Part shown: piece after piece, positions 7,588-15,900 of the stretch | How positions within the stretch are numbered: the first letter of the stretch is position 1 | Layout of the letters: every line of letters begins with the position of its first letter | The notes under the pieces: generated by a model | The model's database searches: none | What the model was told of the DNA's origin: nothing | What the model saw: only the letters and a program-made list of their open reading frames with translations | Assembly: GCA_019237515.1 (NCBI GenBank) | Contig: JAFAGX010000614.1 | Span: 1 to 17,393, forward strand | Length of the DNA stretch: 17,393 nt | Reading direction: 5' to 3' | Origin: Acidobacteriaceae bacterium | GTDB taxonomy: Bacteria; Acidobacteriota; Terriglobia; Terriglobales; SbA1 | Made by a program: the position numbers and the translations under genes

Positions 7588-8424
7588 TCAGCGGAATGAC
7601 CAGATCGCGGAGGAACCAACGAATTTGAGTTCGGAGTTTCCCAATTGTTGTTCCTGTTCGCCTTGAGGAAGACCTCGAGTGCGCATTCTGATCTCTCGAA
7701 TGCCCCGAACATTCTGTGTCGCTGGAAGCAAAACCAAGACGAAATCGGGTCCGCGCAGGGCAACCGCATTTCCAGTTTTCTCACTTCGATAACCGAGGCC
7801 GTGGCACAAGTCGATCAGATTGCTGATCGCACGCGCATCAGCTGCCACGGTCAACCCGATCACGTCCTCTAAGATTTGTTCTTTCACCGGTTCAAGGACA
7901 CCAGCATACCGCTGCAGAATTTCCTTGCGCGAGATACCTTGGTTTTTTTCCTCTTGCTGAGGGTTCCAGTTACTCAAGAATTCGGGGTGGTATTCCATCA
8001 CCCAGCAACTCAATTCGCTTTCATAGGGAAGATTTCTTGCTGTCGCCATGAAGAACCATGGGATTTGCTGCCCGTGGTACAGCCGAGTGACTGTTTTCAA
8101 ACTCGGCTCAAGGCTCGACCCAAGCACTTGCTGCAAGACGTTTACGGTTCGAGGTTGGTCCACTCCAAACGCGATGCCGGAGTCCCCGACCTGATCCCGG
8201 GGAGAATTGCTCACGTCAAAAAACTCAAAATATGTGTTCAAACCATAAAAGTAGAGACCCGTGTAGGTCATCTCCGCATTTGTGGTCGTCCGCTTTTCAT
8301 TCACGGCGAAACGCTTTCGTAAGAATGCGTTCGCTTCGATCGCGTCATAGGTTGGGGAATCCACGACTACATAAAAATGATTCAGGAAAACTGAAGCGAA
8401 TGAATTCGGCTGCGTAGTTGTCAT
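7588..8424 (-). CDS. Conserved hypothetical protein, VOC/glyoxalase-like N-terminus (possibly DUF5829)
   Basis: The product is 278 residues with no signal peptide or membrane segment, so it is probably cytosolic. The N-terminus, LNHFYVVVDSPTYDAI (14-29) followed by EKRTTT, MTYTGLYFYGLNTYFEFFD, resembles a vicinal-oxygen-chelate beta-alpha-beta module, with His16 and Glu67 placed like metal ligands. I believe it belongs to a conserved family of unknown function, perhaps DUF5829, but could not check. The middle (IPWFFMATARNLPYESELSCWVMEYHPEFL) is aromatic-rich and could form the second half of the ligand pocket. The ATG at 8424 shares its A with the TGA stop of the MFS gene (TGATG, 8426-8422), a classic coupling arrangement, so I choose it over GTG 8427. 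Tight linkage to a transporter suggests binding or altering the transported compound, which is inference only. Confidence 0.72.
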   Translation of the reverse strand: MTTTQPNSFASVFLNHFYVVVDSPTYDAIEANAFLRKRFAVNEKRTTTNAEMTYTGLYFYGLNTYFEFFDVSNSPRDQVGDSGIAFGVDQPRTVNVLQQVLGSSLEPSLKTVTRLYHGQQIPWFFMATARNLPYESELSCWVMEYHPEFLSNWNPQQEEKNQGISRKEILQRYAGVLEPVKEQILEDVIGLTVAADARAISNLIDLCHGLGYRSEKTGNAVALRGPDFVLVLLPATQNVRGIREIRMRTRGLPQGEQEQQLGNSELKFVGSSAIWSFR

Positions 8425-9620
8425 CACGCCAGGTTCCTGACTTCCGCTGGCAAAGAGTGTGTGGCGCTTTCACGGCGAAGCCATAGCCCTCCAATCAGAG
8501 CTACCGCCGCAGTCGCGCAGATGACACCATAGCCAGTCGTATAGTTTCCGGTTTTATCGACCGCCACTCCCACTAGAAGCTGAACGACAAATCCCACACC
8601 GTAGAGGAACGAGCACAAGCCATACACATATCCGGACTGCTCATTGCCAAACATGAGCGGCGGCAAGGCGTAAAAGGCAGGCATCCCTACTGCCATGGAG
8701 ACCCCGAATAAGCTTGCGGAAAATGCGGGTGAAACAATACGGCTAATCAGTAAAAGGACACTCACAATAAAAAGAAGTGACGCCACGATCACATAACTTG
8801 CGGCGTTATTTTTTCGGAGAAATGGAGACACGAACGGTTTCAAACTGAGAGCCACCCAGGCGTAGATGCCGACGATCGCCGCCGCTGCCGCGAGACCGTA
8901 CCCTAAACGCACCAGATAATCCGGCGTGAAGGTCAGATAAGCTTCGGTAGAAACGTTGTAACCCGCATAAACCATCGCTAGCACCCACGCAGCCGCCCTG
9001 TGGCCTGGTGCTAAAACGGCCCCACCGGCCTCAGCCTTGTCTGAACCAGGCGAGACGGAAGGAACTGACAGCATCATGAAGAAAGCGACGATCGCGAGTC
9101 CAACTAGTAACAACATTGCGGGTTTCCAGCCGGAGTTTTGCCCAACTCTGCCCAGGGCAAATAAGCTGGCGTACACTCCGGCCGTCATGCTCATGCTGTA
9201 AAAGCCCATAATGAGGCCGAACTCTTTTCGGCCTTCAAACCATACCGCGAGCAATTTCGGTCCAGCTACAAGATGGCCGGTAAGCCCGGTTGAAGATATC
9301 AGTCGTCCGAGACACAGCATCCAGAAACCCGATGCGCCAGCCATTAAGCCTGTGCCTAGAACAACCAAGGCCCAGAGGGAAAGGAACAGCCTACGAAGTC
9401 GAACCCGGTCCGCCAACCAGCCAGCGGGCAAGGACGCGCATGCAGAAACCAAGTACCACAGCCCAGTCAAGGCACCCGCTTGTGTCCGCGAAATCCCGAG
9501 GTCTCGTACCCAAAGAGTTAGAAGTGGAAAAGGTGCAGCAAAGATCATCAGCCCGCCTGCTGTTGTGATCAGCACCAGGGCTAAAACGAACCAGCGGGAG
9601 TTCTGTCTCGGTGGCGACAA
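8424..9620 (-). CDS. MFS transporter (inner membrane), TTG start
   Basis: This 398-residue major facilitator has about 12 hydrophobic segments. Motif A of the loop between helices 2 and 3 appears as GWLADRVRLRRLF (67-79), following LWVRDLGISRTQAGALTGLWYLVSACASLPA. A hydrophilic central loop at about 190-210 (SPGSDKAEAGG) separates the two six-helix halves. The start must be TTG 9620: a stop lies in frame 12 nt upstream, no upstream ATG exists, and AAGGA (9631-9627) sits 6 nt before it. The 3' end overlaps the next gene through TGATG. The gene is 62 nt downstream of the thioesterase gene on the same strand and probably in the same operon as the acyl-CoA ligase, so import of an organic acid or export of a product are both possible. 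The subfamily is not recognised beyond MFS. Confidence 0.88.
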   Translation of the reverse strand: MSPPRQNSRWFVLALVLITTAGGLMIFAAPFPLLTLWVRDLGISRTQAGALTGLWYLVSACASLPAGWLADRVRLRRLFLSLWALVVLGTGLMAGASGFWMLCLGRLISSTGLTGHLVAGPKLLAVWFEGRKEFGLIMGFYSMSMTAGVYASLFALGRVGQNSGWKPAMLLLVGLAIVAFFMMLSVPSVSPGSDKAEAGGAVLAPGHRAAAWVLAMVYAGYNVSTEAYLTFTPDYLVRLGYGLAAAAAIVGIYAWVALSLKPFVSPFLRKNNAASYVIVASLLFIVSVLLLISRIVSPAFSASLFGVSMAVGMPAFYALPPLMFGNEQSGYVYGLCSFLYGVGFVVQLLVGVAVDKTGNYTTGYGVICATAAVALIGGLWLRRESATHSLPAEVRNLA

Positions 9621-9626
9621 GTGTGG

Positions 9627-9631
9627 TCCTT
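9627..9631 (-). promoter_or_regulatory. Shine-Dalgarno supporting the TTG start of the MFS gene
   Basis: On the minus strand this reads AAGGA, 6 nt before TTG 9620-9618. The AA overlaps the in-frame TAA that closes the frame upstream, so no longer N-terminus is possible. Confidence 0.65.
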
Positions 9632-9682
9632 AGTTGTTAGCTCAATCCATCTCTCTGTTGTGGCATGCTCGATGATGGGATG

Positions 9683-10072
9683 TTACGGCGCTGGCGTCGC
9701 ATACACGCCACGTCCGACAGCGACGACTTGACCCTGCTCATCTTTGACATCGACGTCTGCGATGCTGACACGTCGACCCACTTTCACCGTTCGCGCAATT
9801 GCAGTGAGACAACCGCGTTTTGCCGGTCGCAGATAATCCACCCGAAGGTCCACCGTGGGAACGTCACCTCCGGTTTTTGAGTACACAGCATAGTCCCCCG
9901 CAATATCAATGAGCGCGCTGAGAATTCCCCCGTGTAGCCAATCTGATCCATCGTCGCGCAGAAACTCTTCGCGGAACGGCATACGAATCTCGACCAAACC
10001 TTCTTCATGGTGTACCAATTCCAGACCCAGAAAGCGCTGATATGGAGACTCGGACAGATCAGGCTTGTGCAT
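9683..10072 (-). CDS. PaaI-like hotdog-fold acyl-CoA thioesterase
   Basis: This 129-residue single hotdog domain is the typical length for the PaaI/4HBT-like family and likely acts as a cytosolic homotetramer that hydrolyses acyl-CoA to free acid and CoA. The signature GSDWLHGGILSALIDIAGDYAV (42-63) places His47 and Asp56 nine residues apart, the same spacing as His52 and Asp61 in E. coli PaaI. VPTVDLRVDYLRPA (71-84) is the conserved second strand. The asparagine usually found before HGG is replaced by the RDDGSD stretch, which I believe is usual in this subgroup. The ATG at 10072 lies 14 nt inside the end of the acyl-CoA ligase gene, so translation is probably coupled. A role in releasing stalled or wrong acyl-CoA made by the ligase is a reasonable guess. 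Confidence 0.87.
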   Translation of the reverse strand: MHKPDLSESPYQRFLGLELVHHEEGLVEIRMPFREEFLRDDGSDWLHGGILSALIDIAGDYAVYSKTGGDVPTVDLRVDYLRPAKRGCLTAIARTVKVGRRVSIADVDVKDEQGQVVAVGRGVYATPAP

Positions 10073-11618
10073 GCTGACCTTTCTCCTCGAACTCCGCCGC
10101 CAGTTTCTCCAGTTGTGCTCGATCTATTTTTCCTGTTCCGCCCAGGGGCATGGAGTCAACGAAGTAGAAGCGGCGTGGGTAGGCGTATGGTGCGCCATAT
10201 TTCAAGAAAAATTGTTTGAGTTCCTCTGCAGAAAGGTTTGCGTTTGCGGATTGCACGATGAATGCGACTGGAACAGCCCCCTTGATCGGGTGACGCACGG
10301 GCACAACATAGGCTTCCCGGACATTCGGATGGCGCAGAAGAATATCGACAATCTCCTTCGGGTAGACGTTTTCGCCGGATACATTAATCATGTCGTCTTT
10401 GCGTCCCACGAAGTAAAAGAAACCATCCTCGTCACGACGCATGAGGTCTCCGGTATAGAGCCAGCCGTCGCGAAACTTTTTCTTGGTGATCTCCGGAAGC
10501 TTCCAATAACCTTTAGCCAACCCGGGATTGCGGGTGATGAGTTCTCCCACTTCGTTAGGCCCTAACTCGGTGACCCCATCCTCGCCGACGATTTTCACAT
10601 CGGATCCCGGGATTTCCCTCCCACAACTTCCCCGTCTGATCAGCCCGTAGCGGCAATTGCTGATTGGGTCTGGTCCACCCTCAGTTAGACCATAGCTCTC
10701 GGCGATGATCGCCTCGGGAAAGGTTCTCTGGAATTCAGCGACCAACTCTTCCGAAACCTCGGCAGAACCGCACACTGCGTAGCGCAGTGATTTCACGTCG
10801 TTCCTGCGGAGCTCCTCCTTTTCCGACAGGATTCTGGAAAACATAGCTGGCACTCCAGTCATGTACGTAACCTTGTAGCGCGCGATCGATCGGATGACTT
10901 GCACAGGATCGAAGCCCGGCAGGATCACCAGCGAGCCTCCGCAGAGAAGCATAGGTTTGACCGCGCCCAGCATCGCATTCTTGTGATACAGCGGGACCGC
11001 TACCAATGCTCGCTCGCTATCATCGAATGCCTCGAGTTTGCACAGCAAATCTACATTCCAGATCTGTCCGCCGTGGGTCAAAAGAACTCCCTTTGGCTTG
11101 CCGGTAGAACCGGAGGTGTACGGTTGAAGACAGACGTCGTCCGGTGATGTCTTCCGTGGCAAAAATAGAGGAGAAGCAGCCTGGAGCGTCTGGTCGTAAT
11201 TCAGAGCCTTGCCTTTCACCTCCCCATCTACAATGAAGTGCCGCACCGCCGGCAGCTGCGGAACCAGAGACCCCGCACGGGCAGCCATCTCCGAATTAGC
11301 GATAAGAACTGCGGAATCGGAGTCGGCGATCACGTACATAATCGCCTCATCTCCCATCCGAATATTTACCGGTACCGGAACCGCTCCCACGCGCATCGTT
11401 CCCAAGAGCGTCTCGACGAACCGGTAATCATTGGTGAACATAAGCGCGACGCGATCACCCGGTTTGATCCCTAGGGTTACCAGTGCGTTGGCCATTCGGT
11501 TACAGCGCTCATCCAGGTCTTTAAAAGTAAGGGTAACGTCGTCTTGTAAAATGGCAGGCGCCGTGGGCTGAAGCCGAAGCGGGACATTAAAAAGGTAGCC
11601 AAGATTCTCTGGTAGCAT
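10059..11618 (-). CDS. AMP-forming acyl-CoA ligase (class I adenylate-forming enzyme)
   Basis: This 519-residue cytosolic enzyme should activate a carboxylic acid to acyl-AMP and then acyl-CoA. All core motifs are present: YTSGSTGKPKGV (167-178, ATP loop), VPLYHKNAM (208-216), YGLTEGG (309-315), WLYTGDL (386-392), GRKDDMI (405-411, hinge) and GGTGKIDR with catalytic Lys497 (493-500). The length and order match medium-chain, aryl or long-chain acyl-CoA synthetases. The acyl pocket cannot be read reliably, so the substrate is open. The ATG at 11618 has GAGGA 7 nt upstream, and that site overlaps the TGA of the preceding oxidoreductase gene (11631-11629). Only 10 nt separate the two genes. Its 3' end overlaps the thioesterase gene by 14 nt. 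Confidence 0.92.
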   Translation of the reverse strand: MLPENLGYLFNVPLRLQPTAPAILQDDVTLTFKDLDERCNRMANALVTLGIKPGDRVALMFTNDYRFVETLLGTMRVGAVPVPVNIRMGDEAIMYVIADSDSAVLIANSEMAARAGSLVPQLPAVRHFIVDGEVKGKALNYDQTLQAASPLFLPRKTSPDDVCLQPYTSGSTGKPKGVLLTHGGQIWNVDLLCKLEAFDDSERALVAVPLYHKNAMLGAVKPMLLCGGSLVILPGFDPVQVIRSIARYKVTYMTGVPAMFSRILSEKEELRRNDVKSLRYAVCGSAEVSEELVAEFQRTFPEAIIAESYGLTEGGPDPISNCRYGLIRRGSCGREIPGSDVKIVGEDGVTELGPNEVGELITRNPGLAKGYWKLPEITKKKFRDGWLYTGDLMRRDEDGFFYFVGRKDDMINVSGENVYPKEIVDILLRHPNVREAYVVPVRHPIKGAVPVAFIVQSANANLSAEELKQFFLKYGAPYAYPRRFYFVDSMPLGGTGKIDRAQLEKLAAEFEEKGQHAQA

Positions 11619-11628
11619 TCAACAGTCC

Positions 11629-12639
11629 TCAATCTGGCACGGTCAAAACCGATTTCCCAAAGACCTTGCGATCCATCAACTCCTGTAACGCCTGCGGAGT
11701 CTCTGAAAGTGGTCTCGTTGAGTGTATGACCGGCTTAAGCTTTCCTTCGACAACCATCTTCATTAATGTAGTCTGGTCCTCGTACGTCCAACCGTCAGAT
11801 CCGATGATTTGCAGTTCAAAACTCCAGATATAACGCAGGTCCTCTGCAGGTGCATATCCGGCGGTGGCGCCACAGACTAGAAGACGACCCTGATGTCGTA
11901 ACGCTTTCAGCGACGGGACCCAAGTCTCTCCCCCAATGTAATTCACAACTACGTCGACCCCACCACCACCTCCATATCTTGGTCTACCAAACTTCTCTCG
12001 CACGAACTTCAGGAAATCTTCCTTGGAGGTGTCGATTACATGCGCGGCTCCGATTTCCCTGAGTTTGCTCAACTTCCATTCCGAGCTTCCGCATGCGATG
12101 ACCTCGGTACCGGCCGCCGCTGCAAGTTGCACACAACAAGTTCCAACACCTCCGGTCGCGCCAAGAATCAGCACTTTCTCGCCTGCGCGAATCGCTCCCC
12201 GCGCGTGCATCATTCGAAGTGCCGTACCGTATGCAATCGGGAGCGCAGCTGCATCGACAAAGGAGAGTCCATCCGGCATTCGCAAAAGATTTGTCACCGG
12301 CATGGTCACCAGTTCGCGGCATGCTCCGGGAAGAGTTTCCCCAGTCATTCCCCGGCCTTCAATGTATGGGTAAGGACAAACGCGATCGCCAATCTTCCAG
12401 GTGCCGCCGCCCACTTCAGATCCCAAGGCAACGATTTCTCCAGAGAAATCACCACCCGGGCTCATCGGAAACGGCGTCTTGAGCGAGGTTGTACCCTTGA
12501 GTATCATCGGGTCGAAACCATTCAAGGAAACGGCGCGAACTCGAATCAGGACTTCGCCTGGGGCAGGAGTCGGAGCGGGGATCTCCTCGTACTTGAGGTT
12601 TTCAACACCGCCGTGGGCATGAAAAATGATCGCTTTCAT
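11629..12639 (-). CDS. Zinc-independent MDR-superfamily oxidoreductase (quinone reductase/enoyl reductase-like)
   Basis: The product is 336 residues from MKAIIFHAHGG, the usual start of NADPH:quinone oxidoreductase-like proteins. The GroES-like domain (about 1-125) has PGGDFSGEIVALGSEV at 61-76 in place of the zinc-binding GHE motif, so no catalytic zinc is expected. The Rossmann domain has VLILGATGGVGTCCVQLA (156-173), with the nucleotide-binding turn at 160-166, and later GVDVVVNYIGGETW (227-240). A Gly-rich stretch of five residues precedes GVDVV. It probably reduces a C=C bond or a quinone with NAD(P)H, with a conjugated acyl or carbonyl compound as candidate substrate given the neighbours. 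The start is uncertain: ATG 12639 fits the family but has only a distant GAGG. ATG 12732 adds 31 residues without family character and has GGAGA about 12 nt upstream. It is the first gene of the minus-strand set. Confidence 0.85.
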   Translation of the reverse strand: MKAIIFHAHGGVENLKYEEIPAPTPAPGEVLIRVRAVSLNGFDPMILKGTTSLKTPFPMSPGGDFSGEIVALGSEVGGGTWKIGDRVCPYPYIEGRGMTGETLPGACRELVTMPVTNLLRMPDGLSFVDAAALPIAYGTALRMMHARGAIRAGEKVLILGATGGVGTCCVQLAAAAGTEVIACGSSEWKLSKLREIGAAHVIDTSKEDFLKFVREKFGRPRYGGGGGVDVVVNYIGGETWVPSLKALRHQGRLLVCGATAGYAPAEDLRYIWSFELQIIGSDGWTYEDQTTLMKMVVEGKLKPVIHSTRPLSETPQALQELMDRKVFGKSVLTVPD

Positions 12640-12804
12640 TCGATTTGTTGCGTCGCCTCGCAGGGAGGATTCTCCTGAGCCTGCACATACGCTAACAAAA
12701 AGCTCGCGCGAGGTTGTTTGGGCACTTACCATATCACACGACGTTCTCCACGGTGTTCATGAAGTACATTGGGTTTGCCAATAAAGCGAAGCTAGATCAC
12801 TTGA

Positions 12805-12833
12805 TTGACAATACCACACTATCTCGATAGACT
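12805..12833 (+). promoter_or_regulatory. Candidate sigma70 promoter for receptor/amidohydrolase operon
   Basis: A perfect TTGACA (12805-12810) is followed after exactly 17 nt by TAGACT (12828-12833), which matches 4 of 6 bases of TATAAT. A 5-bp inverted repeat, CTATC-TC-GATAG (12819-12830), overlaps the -10 box and might be an operator half, though palindromes this short are common by chance. The implied leader is about 118 nt. Confidence 0.45.
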
Positions 12834-12943
12834 TTACGGACTATTTGAAACCCGATGCTTCTTCGTGAAATGATCGGCTCTACATAAACGCACTCGCCGG
12901 GTTTAGCAGCTTCAGTCGCCTGACAACCACTTGGGGCAAAAGC

Positions 12944-12948
12944 GGAGG
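12944..12948 (+). promoter_or_regulatory. Shine-Dalgarno fixing the start of the large receptor gene
   Basis: GGAGG lies 9 nt before ATG 12958. The in-frame ATG at 12949 would directly abut it and the start at 12931 lies upstream of it, so ATG 12958, which opens a signal peptide, is preferred. Confidence 0.7.
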
Positions 12949-12957
12949 ATGGTTGAT

Positions 12958-15900
12958 ATGAAAAAGAGATACTGCATGAGATGCTTCGTTTTTTTAATCA
13001 CCGCGTTCGCACTCGCGACATCTCCGGCGAAGGCAGACGAACTGTATGCCCGCATTCGTGGAATCGTTACGGACGCTTCAGGGGCTAGGGTGCCAGGAGC
13101 GCAGATCACCGCGACGAATCAGGCCACAGCAGTCGCGCGCGAGTTCGCCTCTGAAGCGGACGGATCATATGAGCTGATCAGTCTTCCTGTAGGCAGGTAC
13201 ACGCTAAGTGCGACAAAAAACGGATTTCAGAAGTTCGAAGCCTCAGGCATCATCCTAACGGTGAATCAAGTCTACGTGCTGAATATTAGCCTCTCTCCGG
13301 GAGTTGTCGCGGAGGTAATCCACGTAGAGGCAAACCCGGTCCAAGTCGAAACCACTGACATGCAGCTTGGAGCAGTGGTGAATGGTCAAGCCATCATCGA
13401 TTTGCCTTTGAACGGTCGTGACTGGATTCAGTTGCAGCAACTCCAACCCGGCGTGGTATCGCAATCGGATCGCAGAACGGACACCTATGCGACAAACGGC
13501 AGCCAGGCTCAGCAGAACAGTTTTCTGATCAATGGCGCAGACTCCAACAATTTCTTTGGGAACACGCCCGCCATCATACCCAGCCCGGACGCGATCGGTG
13601 AATTCCGGATGGTCACCAATACCATTAATCCGGAGTATGGTCGGAACTCGGGCGCCATAGTCAACGCCGTCATCAAGTCCGGCGCGAACCAGTTTCATGG
13701 GAGCTTATTCGAGTTTTATCGGGACACCAGTCTGAACGCAACGCGGTGGTTCTTGCAGACTCCGGACGTATTACACCGGAACCAATTCGGCGGTACGGTT
13801 GGAGGGCCGCTGTGGAAGGACCACACTTTCTTTTTTCTCTCCTACCAAGGTACGCGAGAGAGCCGCGCCGAGAACATTACAGATTACGGCGGCTCTGCAC
13901 CGCTCGGACTGGTTCAGGTCTTCACGAAAGCAGAGCGGGGAGGAAATTTTTCCCAGGGCGGAGCCGCTTGTCCTTTTGGCTCCAATAAATCGCCAATTCC
14001 GTTAACTGATTCGAGCGGTATTCTTCAGCCGGCAGGCACGCCATACTGCACCTTATGGCCAAACGGAATCGTGCCAACTTCAGACTTCAATAGCGTCGCT
14101 GCAAGCCTGGCTGCTCGCTACATTCCATTGCCCAACTCAGGGGTGAGTGGTTACTCGTTCAATCCGGTTCACACCGACCGCGATGACCAGGGACTTTTCC
14201 GGATCGACCACACGATTAGCTCCAAGGACTCGATCTGGGGATACGGACTCATCGAACGCAACCCGGGACAGAACGCCCTGCCATTTTTCGGGGCAACTCT
14301 TCCTGGTTTTGCAGGAACGGCGGACCGCAAGGCGTACGAATTCGCTGCCGCTTGGAACCATACCTTAAGTAGTACCACCCTGAACGAGTTTCGTGGCGCC
14401 TACACGCGGACTAACTTGCCATTTGCCTACCCGGTACACCCCCAACTCCCTTCTTCTGCTGGCTTCAGCGGCATCATCCCGCAGGACCCCGCAAACGCCG
14501 GGATACCGTGGATCTCTGTCAGTGGATTATTCGCGATGGGTGACAGTCCACAGGGCCCCGAAGACGAGGTTGGCAATACTTATCAGATCACAGACAACCT
14601 GAGCAGGGTCTCCGGTCGACACAGCCTGAAATTCGGTCTGGCGGCAACTCGTTTTGAGTACAACCATTCGTTCGTGGGCCCAAATAACGGAGAGTTCTTC
14701 TTCTCCGGAGCAGGCGCTTACAGCACGGGGAATCCTGGGCTCGATTTTCTGTTAGGGATACCCGACAGCTATTCCCAAGGTTCATCGAACACGACGAGGG
14801 CCAGGGGATATGAGTACTATGTCTTCGCGCAAGATCAATACCGGCTGCGCGACAATCTCACCCTTACTTACGGCTTGGGCTGGCAAACCGATACACCGTT
14901 ATCCAATCTCAGCAATAACGCTCGATCGATTAACTGTTTTCGGCCAGGCGAGCAATCTTCGGTTTACCCCACCGCCCCGGCAGGCCTTATCTTTCCCGGG
15001 GATCACGGGTGCACTCCATCCGGTTATGACGCGCATTACGACCATGTGGGTCCGCGAGTAGGATTCGCCTGGAGCCCGAATCCGGGCTGGTTGCCCGGCG
15101 GTCCCGGCAAGACCTCGATTCGTGGTGGTTATGGCATCTACTTCAACCGCTCCGAAGATCAGCCTGTCCTGCAAAGTATCTTTGCGCCTCCTTTCTCCCT
15201 ATTTTCATTTGGCATCGGAGCTGTGGGCGGCTCGCCGAGCTTCGCCGCTCCCTTCACGGATATTGCCGGTTTAGTACCACCTCTTCCCAATCCTTTTCCG
15301 TACACCATCCCATCAGCCGCCAACGCAAATTTCGCCCAGTTCGAACCACTCACCATGACGGCCACAGACCCGCGCTTTACGGTTCCTTACGCGGAGAATT
15401 ACAACCTTACCGTCGAGCGGGAACTTCCGGCCAAGACAATTCTCAGCCTCGGCTACGTCGGCGCAGTTGCGCACCACTTGTTAGTAGAAAAGGAACTGAA
15501 TCCTGGACTTAACCCACAAGGATGCGCCGCCAACCCGACCTGTGTGCAGTTTCGATCAATTCAGAATATTTTCTTTCCAAACAACTTCCGATATCCGGGC
15601 AATGTCTTCGGGTCTGTGGGGGAGCAGACAACGGAAGGAAATTCGAACTACAACTCGTTTCAGGCAAATCTGAGAAACAGTCCTTCGCATGGCTTGCAGT
15701 TCTCTGCCTCATACACCTGGAGCCACTCGCTGGATATAGGCTCTAACTTCGAGGATACCGGCCTTGGCACGAGAGCTCTTAACCCGTTTAACCCGCGTGC
15801 GAACTATGGAGACTCGGCGTTCGATGCCCGTCAACGCTTTGTCGCTTACTATAGCTATCAAATTCCCGGTAGAGAGCGCAGTGGGGGGCTTATGAGGCTG

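Larger units (their letters stand above)
12640..12957. other. Divergent intergenic region between oxidoreductase and receptor genes
   Basis: These 318 bases separate two divergent transcripts. They hold the candidate forward promoter at 12805-12833, a short palindrome at its -10 box, and the receptor ribosome-binding site at 12944-12948. On the minus strand I could not find a convincing -35/-10 pair for the five-gene set. Bases 12640-12732 could instead encode an N-terminal extension of the oxidoreductase if the upstream ATG is used. Confidence 0.6.

Noticed and set aside
12040..12678. Long open frame (212 codons) antisense to the MDR oxidoreductase gene
   Set aside because: It is the mirror of a clearly conserved gene in GC-rich sequence, with low-complexity Arg/Ser/His content and no family-like motif.
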